Below are positions 38,051 to 46,667 of a DNA stretch of 64,000 nucleotides, piece after piece. Source of the stretch: Streptomyces venezuelae ATCC 10712 (lineage in GTDB: Bacteria > Actinomycetota > Actinomycetes > Streptomycetales > Streptomycetaceae). Each line of letters opens with the position of its first letter. The stretch's first letter is position 1. The translations under genes and the position numbers were made by a program. Under the pieces are notes generated by a model. That model made no database searches. It was not told where the DNA came from and was given only the letters and a program-made list of their open reading frames with translations. Location of the stretch: positions 5,398,001 to 5,462,000 of the forward strand of contig NZ_CP029197.1 of NCBI RefSeq assembly GCF_008639165.1, written 5' to 3'.

Positions 38051-38503
38051 TCAGTGCTCCGCTGAGGAGTGGTCAGCCGACGGCTCCGCCGAGGTGACCA
38101 GTTCCGTCAGTACGCCGTGGCAGTCCTTGGGGTGCAGGAACGTGATCCGGGAGCCCATGGAGCCGATCCGCGGCTCGTCGTAGAGGACCCGGACGCCCTT
38201 GGAGCGGATGGCCTCGGCGTCGCCGTCGACGTCGGCCGTACCGAAGGCGATGTGGTGCACGCCCTCGCCGTTCTTGGCGAGCCACTTGCCCACCGCCGAG
38301 TCCTCCCGGGTCGGCTCGAGGAGCTGGAGGTAGGAGGCCCCGCCGTCGGAGGTCTCGTTGATCTTGAGCATGGCCTCGCGGACGCCCTGCTCCTCGTTGA
38401 CCTCGGTGTGGAAGACCTCGAAACCGTAGGTGGCACGGTAGAACTCGACAGTCTTGTCCAGGTCGAAACAGGCGATCCCGATGTGGTCGATTCGCGTCAG
38501 CAT
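38051..38503 (-). CDS. mce: Methylmalonyl-CoA epimerase
   Basis: Interconverts (2R)- and (2S)-methylmalonyl-CoA, linking the B12 mutase to propionyl-CoA carboxylase. 150 aa, two VOC betaalpha-beta-beta-beta modules. Metal-site residues visible: His in RIDHIGIA (residue 7) and in GVHHIAF; glutamates in LQLLEPTRED and GVLTELV. Divergent from the thiolase gene, with which it shares the 137-base intergenic region. Start ATG 38503. Confidence 0.93.
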   Translation of the reverse strand: MLTRIDHIGIACFDLDKTVEFYRATYGFEVFHTEVNEEQGVREAMLKINETSDGGASYLQLLEPTREDSAVGKWLAKNGEGVHHIAFGTADVDGDAEAIRSKGVRVLYDEPRIGSMGSRITFLHPKDCHGVLTELVTSAEPSADHSSAEH

Positions 38504-38640
38504 GCCTCCAGTGCAACGCCGTGGAGATGGTTACGCAACGTGCGCGCCGTCACACCGATTCGCCGGTGACCGGGCGCGGCGCCGCTCAGTACATTGGCGG
38601 TAAACCCTCGTTCACTTCTCATCCCTAGGGGCCGTGCCTC

Positions 38641-39849
38641 ATGTCTGGAACGACCGGTACCACCTCAGTGATCGTCGCGGGCGCCCGCACGCCCATGGGT
38701 CGCCTGCTCGGCTCGCTCAAGTCCTTCTCGGGCGCGGACCTCGGCGGCTTCGCGATCAAGGCCGCGCTCGACCGGGCCGGCATCGGCGGCGACCAGGTGC
38801 AGTACGTGATCATGGGCCAGGTGCTCCAGGCGGGCGCCGGCCAGATCCCCGCCCGCCAGGCCGCCGTCAAGGCCGGCATCCCGATGAACGTCCCCGCGCT
38901 CACCATCAACAAGGTGTGCCTCTCGGGTCTCGACGCCATCGCGCTCGCCGACCAGCTGATCCGCGCCGGCGAGTTCGACGTCGTCGTCGCCGGCGGCCAG
39001 GAGTCGATGACCAACGCCCCGCACCTGCTGCCGAAGTCCCGCGAGGGCTACAAGTACGGCGCCATCGAGATGCTCGACGCCATGGCGTACGACGGCCTGA
39101 CCGACGCCTTCGAGAACATCGCCATGGGCGAGTCCACCGAGAAGCACAACACCCGCCTGGGCATCAAGCGCGACGTCCAGGACGAGATCGCCGCCCTCTC
39201 GCACCAGCGCGCCGCCGCCGCCCAGAAGAACGGCATCTTCGAGGCCGAGATCACCCCGGTCGAGATCCCGCAGCGCAAGGGCGACCCGGTGATCTTCGCC
39301 AAGGACGAGGGCATCCGCGCGGAGACCACCGCCGAGTCCCTCGGCAAGCTCCGCCCCGCCTTCGCCAAGGACGGCACCATCACCGCCGGCACCTCCTCGC
39401 AGATCTCCGACGGCGCCGCCGCCGTCGTCGTGATGAGCAAGGCCAAGGCCGAGGAGCTGGGCCTTGAGTGGATCGCCGAGATCGGCGCCCACGGCAACGT
39501 CGCGGGCCCGGACAACTCGCTGCAGTCGCAGCCGTCCAACGCCATCCGGCACGCCCTGAAGAAGGACGGCCTGACCGTCGACGACCTCGACCTGATCGAG
39601 ATCAACGAGGCCTTCGCCGCGGTCGCCCACCAGTCAATGAAGGACCTCGGCGTTACCCCCGAGAAGGTGAACGTCAACGGCGGCGCCATCGCGCTCGGTC
39701 ACCCGATCGGCATGTCCGGCGCCCGGGTGGTGCTGCACCTGGCCCTGGAGCTCAAGCGGCGCGGCGGCGGCATCGGCGCGGCGGCCCTGTGCGGCGGCGG
39801 CGGTCAGGGTGACGCGCTGATCGTCCGTGTCCCCGGAAACGGCAAGTAG
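38641..39849 (+). CDS. Acetyl-CoA C-acetyltransferase (thiolase)
   Basis: Condenses two acetyl-CoA to acetoacetyl-CoA or cleaves it. 402 aa. Nucleophilic cysteine in [15 protein letters not shown] near residue 92, catalytic His in [16 protein letters not shown], and final motif [12 protein letters not shown] with the second cysteine. Upstream of meaB by 24 bases, so probably the same transcript. With 3-hydroxybutyryl-CoA dehydrogenase at 20.8 kb it could feed the C4 acyl-CoA branch that leads to isobutyryl-CoA mutase. Confidence 0.94.
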   Translation: MSGTTGTTSVIVAGARTPMGRLLGSLKSFSGADLGGFAIKAALDRAGIGGDQVQYVIMGQVLQAGAGQIPARQAAVKAGIPMNVPALTINKVCLSGLDAIALADQLIRAGEFDVVVAGGQESMTNAPHLLPKSREGYKYGAIEMLDAMAYDGLTDAFENIAMGESTEKHNTRLGIKRDVQDEIAALSHQRAAAAQKNGIFEAEITPVEIPQRKGDPVIFAKDEGIRAETTAESLGKLRPAFAKDGTITAGTSSQISDGAAAVVVMSKAKAEELGLEWIAEIGAHGNVAGPDNSLQSQPSNAIRHALKKDGLTVDDLDLIEINEAFAAVAHQSMKDLGVTPEKVNVNGGAIALGHPIGMSGARVVLHLALELKRRGGGIGAAALCGGGGQGDALIVRVPGNGK

Positions 39850-39873
39850 TTCCGTACTGAAGGAGCAGCGCAG

Positions 39874-40830
39874 ATGGTGGACGTCCCCGAACTCGTCGCC
39901 CAGGCACGGGAGGGCCGGCCGCGGGCCGTGGCCCGGCTGATCTCGCTCGTCGAGGGGGCGTCCCCCCAGCTGCGCGAGGTGATGGCGGCGCTCGCGCCGC
40001 TGACCGGCGGCGCGTACGTGGTGGGCCTGACGGGTTCCCCGGGCGTGGGCAAGTCCACGTCCACGTCCGCGCTGGTCTCCGCGTACCGCAGGGCGGGCAA
40101 GCGGGTCGGCGTCCTGGCCGTCGACCCGTCCTCGCCGTTCAGCGGCGGGGCGCTCCTCGGCGACCGGGTCCGGATGTCGGAGCACGCCTCCGACCCCGGG
40201 GTCTACATCCGGTCCATGGCGACCCGCGGCCATCTGGGCGGTCTCGCCTGGTCCGCCCCGCAGGCCATCCGCGTCCTGGACGCGGCCGGCTGCGAGGTGA
40301 TCCTGGTGGAGACGGTCGGCGTCGGGCAGTCGGAGGTCGAGATCGCCTCGCAGGCCGACACCTCGGTCGTGCTGCTCGCGCCGGGCATGGGCGACGGCAT
40401 CCAGGCCGCGAAGGCGGGCATCCTGGAGATCGGCGACGTGTACGTGGTGAACAAGGCCGACCGGGACGGCGCGGACGCCACCGCCCGCGAGCTCAACCAC
40501 ATGCTGGGCCTGGGCGAGTCGCGTGGGCCCGGCGACTGGCGGCCGCCGATCGTCAAGACGGTCGCGGCCCGCGGCGAGGGCATCGACGAGGTCGTGGAGG
40601 CCCTGGAGAAGCACCGGGCCTGGATGGAGGAGCACGGGGTGCTGGCGGAGCGCCGCCGGGCCCGTGCGGCGCGCGAGGTGGAGACGATCGCGGTCACGGC
40701 CCTGCGGGAGCGGATCGGCGACCTGCACGGCGACCGGCGCCTCGACGCGCTCGCGGAGCGGATCGTGGCGGGCTCGCTCGACCCGTACGCGGCCTCGGAC
40801 GAGCTGGTCGCGAGCCTGACGGGCAACTGA
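39874..40830 (+). CDS. meaB: Methylmalonyl-CoA mutase-associated GTPase MeaB
   Basis: G-protein chaperone that loads and protects B12-dependent acyl-CoA mutases. 318 aa. Walker A GSPGVGKSTSTSALVSA near residue 52, switch region VDPSSPFSGGALLGDRVRM, Walker B-like ILVETVGVGQSEVE, guanine-specificity NKAD. C-terminal dimerisation helices. ATG at 39874 with AAGGAG 7 bases upstream. Likely clients: icmA in this window and methylmalonyl-CoA mutase elsewhere. Confidence 0.95.
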   Translation: MVDVPELVAQAREGRPRAVARLISLVEGASPQLREVMAALAPLTGGAYVVGLTGSPGVGKSTSTSALVSAYRRAGKRVGVLAVDPSSPFSGGALLGDRVRMSEHASDPGVYIRSMATRGHLGGLAWSAPQAIRVLDAAGCEVILVETVGVGQSEVEIASQADTSVVLLAPGMGDGIQAAKAGILEIGDVYVVNKADRDGADATARELNHMLGLGESRGPGDWRPPIVKTVAARGEGIDEVVEALEKHRAWMEEHGVLAERRRARAAREVETIAVTALRERIGDLHGDRRLDALAERIVAGSLDPYAASDELVASLTGN

Positions 40831-40855
40831 GCGCCGTACCGTCGCGGAGAGACGG

Positions 40856-40896
40856 AGAAAAGGGCCTCCCCGGACTGACCGGGGAGGCCCTTTTCT
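40856..40896. terminator. Bidirectional terminator between meaB and MarR gene
   Basis: Perfect 18-bp stem AGAAAAGGGCCTCCCCGG (40856-40873) with 40879-40896, loop ACTGA. T-run and A-run on both sides make it a good intrinsic terminator in either direction. Confidence 0.92.
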
Positions 40897-40913
40897 GTCA
40901 GGTCGGGCTCCGC

Positions 40914-41390
40914 CTACGGCTTGCCGCGCCGTCCGCGCAGCTGCTCGGCGACCGGCGTCAGGGACGCCCGGAGCTCGCCGAGCGCCTCCGTGCCGATCTG
41001 GTCGATGAAGTGCTTGCGCACCGATTCGACGTGGTGCGGGGCGACCTTGCGCATGGTGGCCATGCCCTCGTCGGTGAGGACGGCGTAGAGCCCGCGCCGG
41101 TCGGACTCGCAGTTCTCGCGCCGGACGAGTCCGGCGTTCTCCATGCGGGTGATCTGGTGCGAGAGCCGGCTCTTCGACTGGAGCGTGGCGGCGGCCAGGT
41201 CGCTCATGCGCAGCCGCCGCTCCGCCGACTCGGAGAGGTTCACGAGGATCTCGTAGTCGTTCATCGTCAGGCCGAAGGGCTGGAGGTCCCGCTCCAGCTG
41301 GTACGTCAGCATTCTGTTGACGTCCAGGAATGTGCGCCACGCACACTGCTCGGCGTCGGTGAGCCACGGAGTGGCGGTCTCGGTCTCCAT
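40914..41390 (-). CDS. MarR family transcriptional regulator
   Basis: 158 aa winged helix protein. Recognition region LRMSDLAAATLQSKSRLSHQITRMENAGLV, wing RRENCESDRRGLYAVLTDEG. Length usual. Conserved next to meaB in streptomycetes. The upstream stretch 41398-41425 is AT-rich with AAGTTGAATACTT, a possible operator or promoter. Targets unknown; itself and nearby genes are candidates. Confidence 0.88.
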   Translation of the reverse strand: METETATPWLTDAEQCAWRTFLDVNRMLTYQLERDLQPFGLTMNDYEILVNLSESAERRLRMSDLAAATLQSKSRLSHQITRMENAGLVRRENCESDRRGLYAVLTDEGMATMRKVAPHHVESVRKHFIDQIGTEALGELRASLTPVAEQLRGRRGKP

Positions 41391-41473
41391 ATATGGATTC
41401 TACCTAAGAAGTTGAATACTTGACGAAGTCTGGGAGCGCACGTTCGAGGACGTCACACTCCGCAGACTACCGC

Positions 41474-42259
41474 TCACAGCCCGAAGCGCCGCTGGAGGTC
41501 GCCGAGCTGGCCGGGAAGGCGCGGTACCGAGCCCGGCATGGACTGGCCGGAACCGTGCGGCGCCTGACCGCCCGGAACGCCCGCCTGCGCCGGCGGCCCG
41601 CCGATCGCGCGGTCCGCCATCAGGAGCTCCGTCGACTGCAGCAGGACCGTGCCCGCGCCCACGAACTCGAACTGGTGCTCCTCGCCCGAGGTGCCGCCGA
41701 TGCCCGTCAGCGCGCGCACCCCGCCCATCACGCCCGTCAGGTAGCCGTGGTCGTAGTGGTGGCAGGGGGACGGGCAGTCCGCCCAGCCGACCAGGGCCTG
41801 CGGGTCCACCCGCATCGGCGGCTCCATGAAGACCACCGGACCGTTCGACGCGGCCACGAACTTGCCCGTGCCGATCAGGGTCACGAAGCCCGGCACGATC
41901 GACTGCTTCAGCGCCAGCGTCGGCTGGTAGGCCAGCAGGTTCCCCGAGCGGATCGTCAGGTTGCCCTCGTCCAGGTCGTACGAGTTCACGTCGAACGCCC
42001 GGTCCGCCAGCAGCATCTTCCCGCTGCCCTCGGCCACCACCCAGTCGCTCGCGTGCAGCGGCGAGTGGAAGGACGTCCTGACCAGCCTGTCGAGCCGGCC
42101 GTGCCCGATGCCGTTGAACTCGATCCGCCCGTAGTAGGCGATCATCTTGCCCTTCTGCAGGAACCACTGGGAGCCCTTGAGCTCCACGCAGAAGGTGTAC
42201 GGGTTGACGTTGTCGTCCGACGGCAGGGTCGTCGGGTCGTGGATCACGGGACCGGTCAC
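41474..42259 (-). CDS. AIM24 family protein (third of three)
   Basis: 261 aa. AIM24 beta-rich repeat fold: FCVELKGSQWFLQKGKMIAYYG, GSGKMLLADRAFDVNSYDL, LIGTGKFVAASNGPVVFMEP, then a VDPQALVGWADCP segment and a Gly/Pro-rich end. No signal or membrane helix. GTG start overlaps the previous stop (GTGA). Related to a mitochondrial protein of uncertain function; bacterial role unknown. Confidence 0.85.
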   Translation of the reverse strand: MTGPVIHDPTTLPSDDNVNPYTFCVELKGSQWFLQKGKMIAYYGRIEFNGIGHGRLDRLVRTSFHSPLHASDWVVAEGSGKMLLADRAFDVNSYDLDEGNLTIRSGNLLAYQPTLALKQSIVPGFVTLIGTGKFVAASNGPVVFMEPPMRVDPQALVGWADCPSPCHHYDHGYLTGVMGGVRALTGIGGTSGEEHQFEFVGAGTVLLQSTELLMADRAIGGPPAQAGVPGGQAPHGSGQSMPGSVPRLPGQLGDLQRRFGL

Positions 42260-42906
42260 AGCTTTTCCTCCGAGGCCTGCACGTACACCGCACCGCTGCC
42301 GCTCAGCTCCAGCTGGAACGCCTCGCCCGAGCCGCGCCCCACCATGTCGCGCCAGCCGAGCGCGGTGGAGAGCTTGTTCCGCACGTCGCCGTGGTGGGCC
42401 ACGTACGCCTGCGGGTCGACGTGGACCGGACGGCCCGGCGTGATCGGCAGCTCGATGACCCCGCCGTGCGCCATGACCGCCACCGCGCCGTGACCCTTCA
42501 GGGTCGTGGTGAAGAGGCCCTGGCCTGTCACCTGGCCGCGGACCATGCCCATGACCCCGCCCTGCGAGCCCATGAACATGGTGCCCTGCTCCAGGGTGCC
42601 GTCGAAGGCGAGCAGCCGGTCGGCCTCCACGTACAGCGTGTCGCCGGTCAGCCCGATCACCTGGATGTGGTGGCCGCCGTGCCCGAACATCACCGTGCCG
42701 CTGCCCTCGACGGTCATCAGCGGCGTCGCCTCGCCGGCCACCCGGCGGCCGATCATCGACATCAGGCCGCCCTGACCGCCCGCCATGTTCGGCGTGAAAG
42801 TGACGTCGCCGCGGTACGCGAGCATCGCGCCGCGCTGGCTGAACATCCGCTGCCCGGGGACGACGGTCGCCTCGACCATCTTCGAGTTGATCTCGCGGAA
42901 CGGCAT
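42256..42906 (-). CDS. AIM24 family protein (second of three)
   Basis: 216 aa. Motifs: MFSQRGAMLAYRGDVTFTPN, GSGTVMFGHGGHHIQVIGLTGDTLYVEADRLLAFD, GHGAVAVMAHGGVIELPITPGRPVHVDPQAYVAHHG. ATG at 42906 overlaps the upstream stop (TGATG), so translation is coupled along the trio. Glycine- and beta-rich like its neighbours, and probably able to associate with them (inference). Confidence 0.88.
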   Translation of the reverse strand: MPFREINSKMVEATVVPGQRMFSQRGAMLAYRGDVTFTPNMAGGQGGLMSMIGRRVAGEATPLMTVEGSGTVMFGHGGHHIQVIGLTGDTLYVEADRLLAFDGTLEQGTMFMGSQGGVMGMVRGQVTGQGLFTTTLKGHGAVAVMAHGGVIELPITPGRPVHVDPQAYVAHHGDVRNKLSTALGWRDMVGRGSGEAFQLELSGSGAVYVQASEEKL

Positions 42907-43544
42907 CAGACGTCCCCTCCGATCGTGTTGCGCTCGCTCGGCTGGACGTACACGAGGCCGTCCCCCTCGAAGCGGATCTGGAAGGCCTCGCCGCCGCCCT
43001 CGCCCATCAGGGTGCGGAAGGTCACACCCGACTGGAAGTGCTGCTGGAGGTTGCCCTGGTGGGCGATGTACGCGCCCGGGTCGACCTGGAGCGGGTACTG
43101 CGGGGTCACCCGCAGCACCACCGCCGGACCGTCGGACATGATCGCGGCCTGGCCGGTGCCCTCGACGGTCGTGGTGAAGAGGCCGTTGCCGGTGGCCCCG
43201 CCGCGCAGACCCGTGAAGGTGGTGCCGGTGCGCAGCCCCGCGTCGGTGCAGAGCAGGTTGCTCGCCTCGACCCAGAGCTTGTCGCCGTGCAGGCTGACGA
43301 GGTTGATCTCGGAGGCCCGGTCGGCGAACCAGCAGGTCCCCTGGCCGCGTACCTCCATCACCTCCATCTGCTCGCCGGTCAGCCGGCGGGTGACCATGCC
43401 CCGCAGGCCCTCACCGCCGCCGCTCATCTTCTTGAACGCCATCTGGCCGTCGTAGGCGACCATCGAGCCGTTCTTCGCCTTGACGGCGTCGCCGGTCATG
43501 GAGACCGCGAGCACCTTGCTGCCTTGGAGTCGGAACGTTGCCAC
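42906..43544 (-). CDS. AIM24 family protein (first of three)
   Basis: 212 aa with the same fold: VKAKNGSMVAYDGQMAFKKMSG, GQGTCWFADRASEINLVSLHG, VDPGAYIAHQGNLQQHF. GTG at 43544 (VATFRLQGSK) is preferred over an upstream in-frame start. First gene of the three-gene operon reading leftwards, divergent from the DUF3817 gene with about 107 bases between them. Confidence 0.86.
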   Translation of the reverse strand: MATFRLQGSKVLAVSMTGDAVKAKNGSMVAYDGQMAFKKMSGGGEGLRGMVTRRLTGEQMEVMEVRGQGTCWFADRASEINLVSLHGDKLWVEASNLLCTDAGLRTGTTFTGLRGGATGNGLFTTTVEGTGQAAIMSDGPAVVLRVTPQYPLQVDPGAYIAHQGNLQQHFQSGVTFRTLMGEGGGEAFQIRFEGDGLVYVQPSERNTIGGDV

Positions 43545-43651
43545 CCGCTGAAGGTACTGGGGACCCGGATAAAGAGACAGCAAAGTCGGCGTGCACAATG
43601 GACGGGCCCTTGTGCATCCGTTCACAAGATCGAACGAAGGTGACCCCCTCC

Positions 43652-44005
43652 GTGGACCTCAAGACCGCTTCCTCCCTCCACCGGCTCCGGCTCGTCTCCG
43701 CGCCGGAGGCCGTCTCGTTCCTGCTCCTGCTGGTCTGCTCGGTGCTCAAGCGGACGACGGACTTCAACGCGGTGCCGGTCATGGGCGCGATCCACGGCGT
43801 GCTGTTCATCCTCTACGTCCTGTTCTGGCTGGATGCCTGGAACCGCACCAAGTGGAGCTTCGGCTCCGCCGCCCTGTACTTCCTCCTCTCCGTCGTGCCC
43901 CTGGGCGGCTTCTACGCCGAGCGGAAGCTCAAGCGCGAGGCCGAGAACGCGGTCATCGCGTCCCGCGCCCGCGCCGCCGCCGCCGAGGGCGCGGTGAAGG
44001 CGTGA
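43652..44005 (+). CDS. DUF3817 membrane protein (copy 1)
   Basis: 117 aa. Three membrane helices; [48 protein letters not shown], then [25 protein letters not shown]3817 proteins are small integral membrane proteins of unknown role. GTG at 43652 follows GAAGG by about 11 bases; GTG at 43640 is an alternative. Overlaps the next gene by 4 bases. A second copy is at 54567. Confidence 0.85.
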   Translation: MDLKTASSLHRLRLVSAPEAVSFLLLLVCSVLKRTTDFNAVPVMGAIHGVLFILYVLFWLDAWNRTKWSFGSAALYFLLSVVPLGGFYAERKLKREAENAVIASRARAAAAEGAVKA

Positions 44006-44295
44006 TCGTCGCGTTCTCGGTGACCCCGCTGGGCGTGGGGGAGGAGGTCGGCGAGTACGTGGCCGACGCCGTCCGGGTCGTCCGCGAGTCCGGGCTGCCG
44101 CACCGCACCGACGCCATGTTCACCTCGGTCGAGGGTGAGTGGGACGAGGTGATGGACGTCGTGAAGCGCGCCGTCGCCGCCGTGGAGGCGCGCGCCCCGC
44201 GCGTCTCGGTGGTCATGAAGGCCGACATCCGCCCGGGCGTCACGGACGGCCTCGTCAGCAAGGTCGCCACCGTCGAGCGGTATCTGGAGGGCTGA
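44002..44295 (+). CDS. MTH1187 family thiamine-binding protein
   Basis: 97 aa ferredoxin-like protein of the DUF77/MTH1187 group, members of which bind thiamine (family knowledge). [25 protein letters not shown] at the N-terminus, [22 protein letters not shown] in the middle, [13 protein letters not shown] near the end. GTG start overlaps the DUF3817 stop. A terminator follows at 44339-44377. Confidence 0.88.
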   Translation: MIVAFSVTPLGVGEEVGEYVADAVRVVRESGLPHRTDAMFTSVEGEWDEVMDVVKRAVAAVEARAPRVSVVMKADIRPGVTDGLVSKVATVERYLEG

Positions 44296-44338
44296 GCCCC
44301 CTGTTCGCGCGGGGGCCGAGCCCCTGTTCGCGCGTGTC

Positions 44339-44377
44339 CCGAAGCCCCCGGTCCTGGTTCAGGGCCGGGGGCTTCGG
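44339..44377 (+). terminator. Terminator after the DUF3817/MTH1187 pair
   Basis: Perfect 13-bp stem CCGAAGCCCCCGG (44339-44351) with 44365-44377, plus a partly paired tip. Stands before the promoter of the next operon. Confidence 0.85.
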
Positions 44378-44397
44378 CGTACCCGGGAAATCACCTC

Positions 44398-44413
44398 TTG
44401 AGCGAGTGCTCAA
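44398..44413. promoter_or_regulatory. Palindromic operator 1 (TetR)
   Basis: TTGAGC-GAGT-GCTCAA, perfect 6-base arms with 4-base centre, overlapping the -35 element. Same arms as operator 2. Confidence 0.8.
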
Positions 44414-44426
44414 AATCGGCTACCTT
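44398..44426 (+). promoter_or_regulatory. Promoter of the SRPBCC-DUF4166-TetR operon
   Basis: -35 TTGAGC (44398-44403), 17-base spacer, -10 TACCTT (44421-44426). The -35 lies inside operator 1. Predicted start near 44434, with operator 2 starting at 44441 in the leader and the ATG at 44485. Confidence 0.7.
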
Positions 44427-44440
44427 CAGCCGCGGGCAGA

Positions 44441-44458
44441 TTTGAGCAGTCGCTCAAA
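44441..44458. promoter_or_regulatory. Palindromic operator 2 (TetR)
   Basis: TTTGAGC-AGTC-GCTCAAA, perfect 7-base arms with 4-base centre, 43 bases downstream of operator 1, just after the expected transcription start. The paired sites are about four helix turns apart, which suits two dimers on the same face. Confidence 0.8.
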
Positions 44459-44484
44459 ATGCCGTACGAGCTGGGAGAACACCC

Positions 44485-45207
44485 ATGGGTCTCTACATCG
44501 AGACACAGGTCCGCGCCGACCTGGAGACACTCTGGGAGCGCACCCAGGAACCCGACCGCCACCAGCGGTGGGACCTGCGCTTCACCGAGATCGCCTACCT
44601 TCCGCGCACCGAGGGCGAACCCCAGCACTTCCGGTACGCGACCCGCGTCCTGCCCTTCCTGGTCGTCGCCGGCACCGGTGTCTCCGCGGGGGAGCGCCAC
44701 CGGGCCGGCGGCGACCGGGTCTCCGCCCTCCGCTTCTCCTCGCCGCACCCGCTCTCGCTGCTCGCCGAAGGCAGCGGCTACTGGCGGTACGTGCCCACCC
44801 CGGACGGCGTCCGCTTCCTCACCGGCTACGACTACCGGCCCCGCTGGGGCCGCTTCGGCCGGCTCTCCGACCGGCTCGTCTTCCGGCCCCTGATGGGCTG
44901 GGCCACCGCCTGGTCCTTCGACCGGCTCCGGCTCTGGTGCGAGCGGGGCGTCACGCCCGAGCGCGCCCTCGGCCACTGGCTCCTCGAACTCGCCGCCCGG
45001 GTGCTCCTCGTGGCCGTGCCCGGGATCGCCGGCTCGCTGCCGGCGGGGCCGCCCCCGCTCGCCGCCGTACCGCTCACCCTCCTCGGGCTCGCCCTCGCGG
45101 TGCTCGTACCCCCGTCGCCGGCCACCCCCGCGGCCCGGCGCTGTCTGCGCACCGCGCCCGCCCGCACCCGGGAGCCCCGGCTCCTCGCGACCCTGGAGAC
45201 CCCGTGA
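44485..45207 (+). CDS. SRPBCC-like protein with membrane segment
   Basis: 240 aa. N-terminal half resembles the START/SRPBCC lipid-binding fold: LYIETQVRADLETLWERTQEPDRHQRWDLRFTEI is the usual beta-helix opening, and YWRYVPTPDGVRFLTGYDYRP a later strand pair. The C-terminal part has two hydrophobic stretches (about residues 170-190 and 196-212) and a basic tail. First gene of a three-gene operon. Function unknown; binding of a hydrophobic compound is an inference from fold. Confidence 0.7.
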   Translation: MGLYIETQVRADLETLWERTQEPDRHQRWDLRFTEIAYLPRTEGEPQHFRYATRVLPFLVVAGTGVSAGERHRAGGDRVSALRFSSPHPLSLLAEGSGYWRYVPTPDGVRFLTGYDYRPRWGRFGRLSDRLVFRPLMGWATAWSFDRLRLWCERGVTPERALGHWLLELAARVLLVAVPGIAGSLPAGPPPLAAVPLTLLGLALAVLVPPSPATPAARRCLRTAPARTREPRLLATLETP

Positions 45208-45887
45208 CCTCGATCTTCCGCACCGCCATGGGGGACGCCGCCTTCGAGCGGCTGCACCCGGAGCTCCAGCGGCGCTTCTCCGTGGGGCTCGCGAGCGGGG
45301 AGCTGTGCGTCGGGCGGGGCGTCATGGACCGGATCTGGCACGGTCGGGCCCTCGTGAAGCCCTTCCTCGCCGTCGGCGGGCTGCGGAACATCCTGCTGCC
45401 CCGCACCGGCCGCCACGTCCCCTTCACCATCGAGAACGTGCCCTACGCCGACTCGTACGGCCGGGAGACCGTCACCTTCGTCCGGACCTTCGTCCTGCCC
45501 GGCGGACCCAGGCGCTTCGACGCCACCATGATCCACAGCCCCGAGCGGGACTGCCTTCTCGACTACCTCGGCACCCACCAGCACCTCGCGAGCGATCTGC
45601 ACCTGTCCGCCGAGCCGGACGGCTCGCTGCTCATCCGCTCCGGCGAACACCGCTTCCGCGAGGGCCCGTTGGACGTCCGGGTGCCGGAACTGGTCGGCGG
45701 CCGTGCCGAGGTGCGCGAGTCCTTCGACGAGCGCACCGGCCGCTTCCGCATCAACGTCCGGGTGGAGAACCGGTACGTCGGCCCGCTCTTCGGGTACGAG
45801 GGGTCGTTCACCGCCGAGTACGCGGACGTACGCTCACGGGGGGTGCGGGCAGGGCTGCGCCCGGTGCGCGAGGAGGTACGGGTGTGA
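45204..45887 (+). CDS. DUF4166 domain protein
   Basis: 227 aa, all one DUF4166 domain. FRTAMGDAAFERLHPELQRRFSVGL, GVMDRIWHGRALVKPFLAVGG, NVPYADSYGRETVTFVRTF and SGEHRFREGPLDVRVPEL are typical. The same domain is found fused to saccharopine-dehydrogenase-like enzymes (family knowledge), but its role is not known. GTG at 45204 overlaps the previous stop (GTGA). Co-transcribed with the SRPBCC and TetR genes. Confidence 0.85.
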   Translation: MTSIFRTAMGDAAFERLHPELQRRFSVGLASGELCVGRGVMDRIWHGRALVKPFLAVGGLRNILLPRTGRHVPFTIENVPYADSYGRETVTFVRTFVLPGGPRRFDATMIHSPERDCLLDYLGTHQHLASDLHLSAEPDGSLLIRSGEHRFREGPLDVRVPELVGGRAEVRESFDERTGRFRINVRVENRYVGPLFGYEGSFTAEYADVRSRGVRAGLRPVREEVRV

Positions 45888-46576
45888 GCGGGGACGTGAA
45901 GGACCGGAAGGCCGGGGAGCCCAAGGGGCAGGACGCCCGCAGCCTGGAGACCCGGGAGAAGCTGCTCGAAGGGGCCCTGCGGACCCTGGTCGAGCAGGGC
46001 ATCGCCAAGGCCTCCGCCCGCGCCATCGCGACCACCGCCGGGGTCAACCAGGCCCTCGTCTTCTACCACTTCGGCTCCGTCGACGAGCTGCTCGCCGCCG
46101 CCTGCCGGCACGGCGCCGAGCAGCGGGTCGCCCGCCACCGCGAGCGGCTTCGCTCCGTCGGCAGCCTCACCGAGCTGCTCGCCTTCGGGCGCGAGCTGCA
46201 CGAGGAGGAGCGGGCCGCCGGGCACGTCGCCTTCCTCGGGCAGCTGCTCGCCGGGGCGCAGGCGCACCCCCGGCTCGTCCCGGCCACGGCCGCCGGGCTC
46301 GACCTGTGGATCGCCGAGATCGAACAGGTGCTCGTCCGGGTGCTCGCGGGGACGCCGCTGGCCGAGTTCACCGACCCCGCCGGGCTCGCCCGCGCGGTCG
46401 GCGCCTCCTTCGTCGGCCTCGAACTGTACGAGGGGGTCGACCCCGCCGGGGCGGAGGCGGCCTTCGCGGCCCTGGAGCAGCTCGGCGCCCTGATGGCCGC
46501 CGTCGAGGAGCTGAACCCGGTCGCCCGAAAGGCCGTCACGTACACCCTCAGGAGGCAGAGCAGCCGCAGGAACTGA
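45884..46576 (+). CDS. TetR family regulator, probably autoregulatory
   Basis: 230 aa. Helix-turn-helix at about residues 20-70: ETREKLLEGALRTLVEQGIAKASARAIATTAGVNQALVFYHFGSVDELL. C-terminal ligand domain of TetR_C type. Last gene of the operon, overlapping DUF4166 by 4 bases. The two perfect palindromes at the operon promoter are very likely its sites, giving negative autoregulation. The N-terminal 20 residues are polar and disordered. GTG 45884. Confidence 0.88.
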   Translation: MSGDVKDRKAGEPKGQDARSLETREKLLEGALRTLVEQGIAKASARAIATTAGVNQALVFYHFGSVDELLAAACRHGAEQRVARHRERLRSVGSLTELLAFGRELHEEERAAGHVAFLGQLLAGAQAHPRLVPATAAGLDLWIAEIEQVLVRVLAGTPLAEFTDPAGLARAVGASFVGLELYEGVDPAGAEAAFAALEQLGALMAAVEELNPVARKAVTYTLRRQSSRRN

Positions 46577-46667
46577 GACATACCCACTCGGACTACTCCA
46601 GTCGACACGCCGAGGGTTTGCCCCTTTTGTAGGGATATCGACCCGTTCGACGACAGCTGGAGGCACC

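Noticed and set aside
33844-38097. 1417-codon plus-strand open frame, and a 1339-codon one beside it
   Set aside because: Both are antisense to the repetitive scy gene; long open frames arise because the repeat lacks stops in several frames.
44294-44336. Short direct repeat with GAGCCCCTGTTCGCGCG-type units
   Set aside because: Two imperfect copies of about 17 bases after a stop; too small to interpret, noted only.
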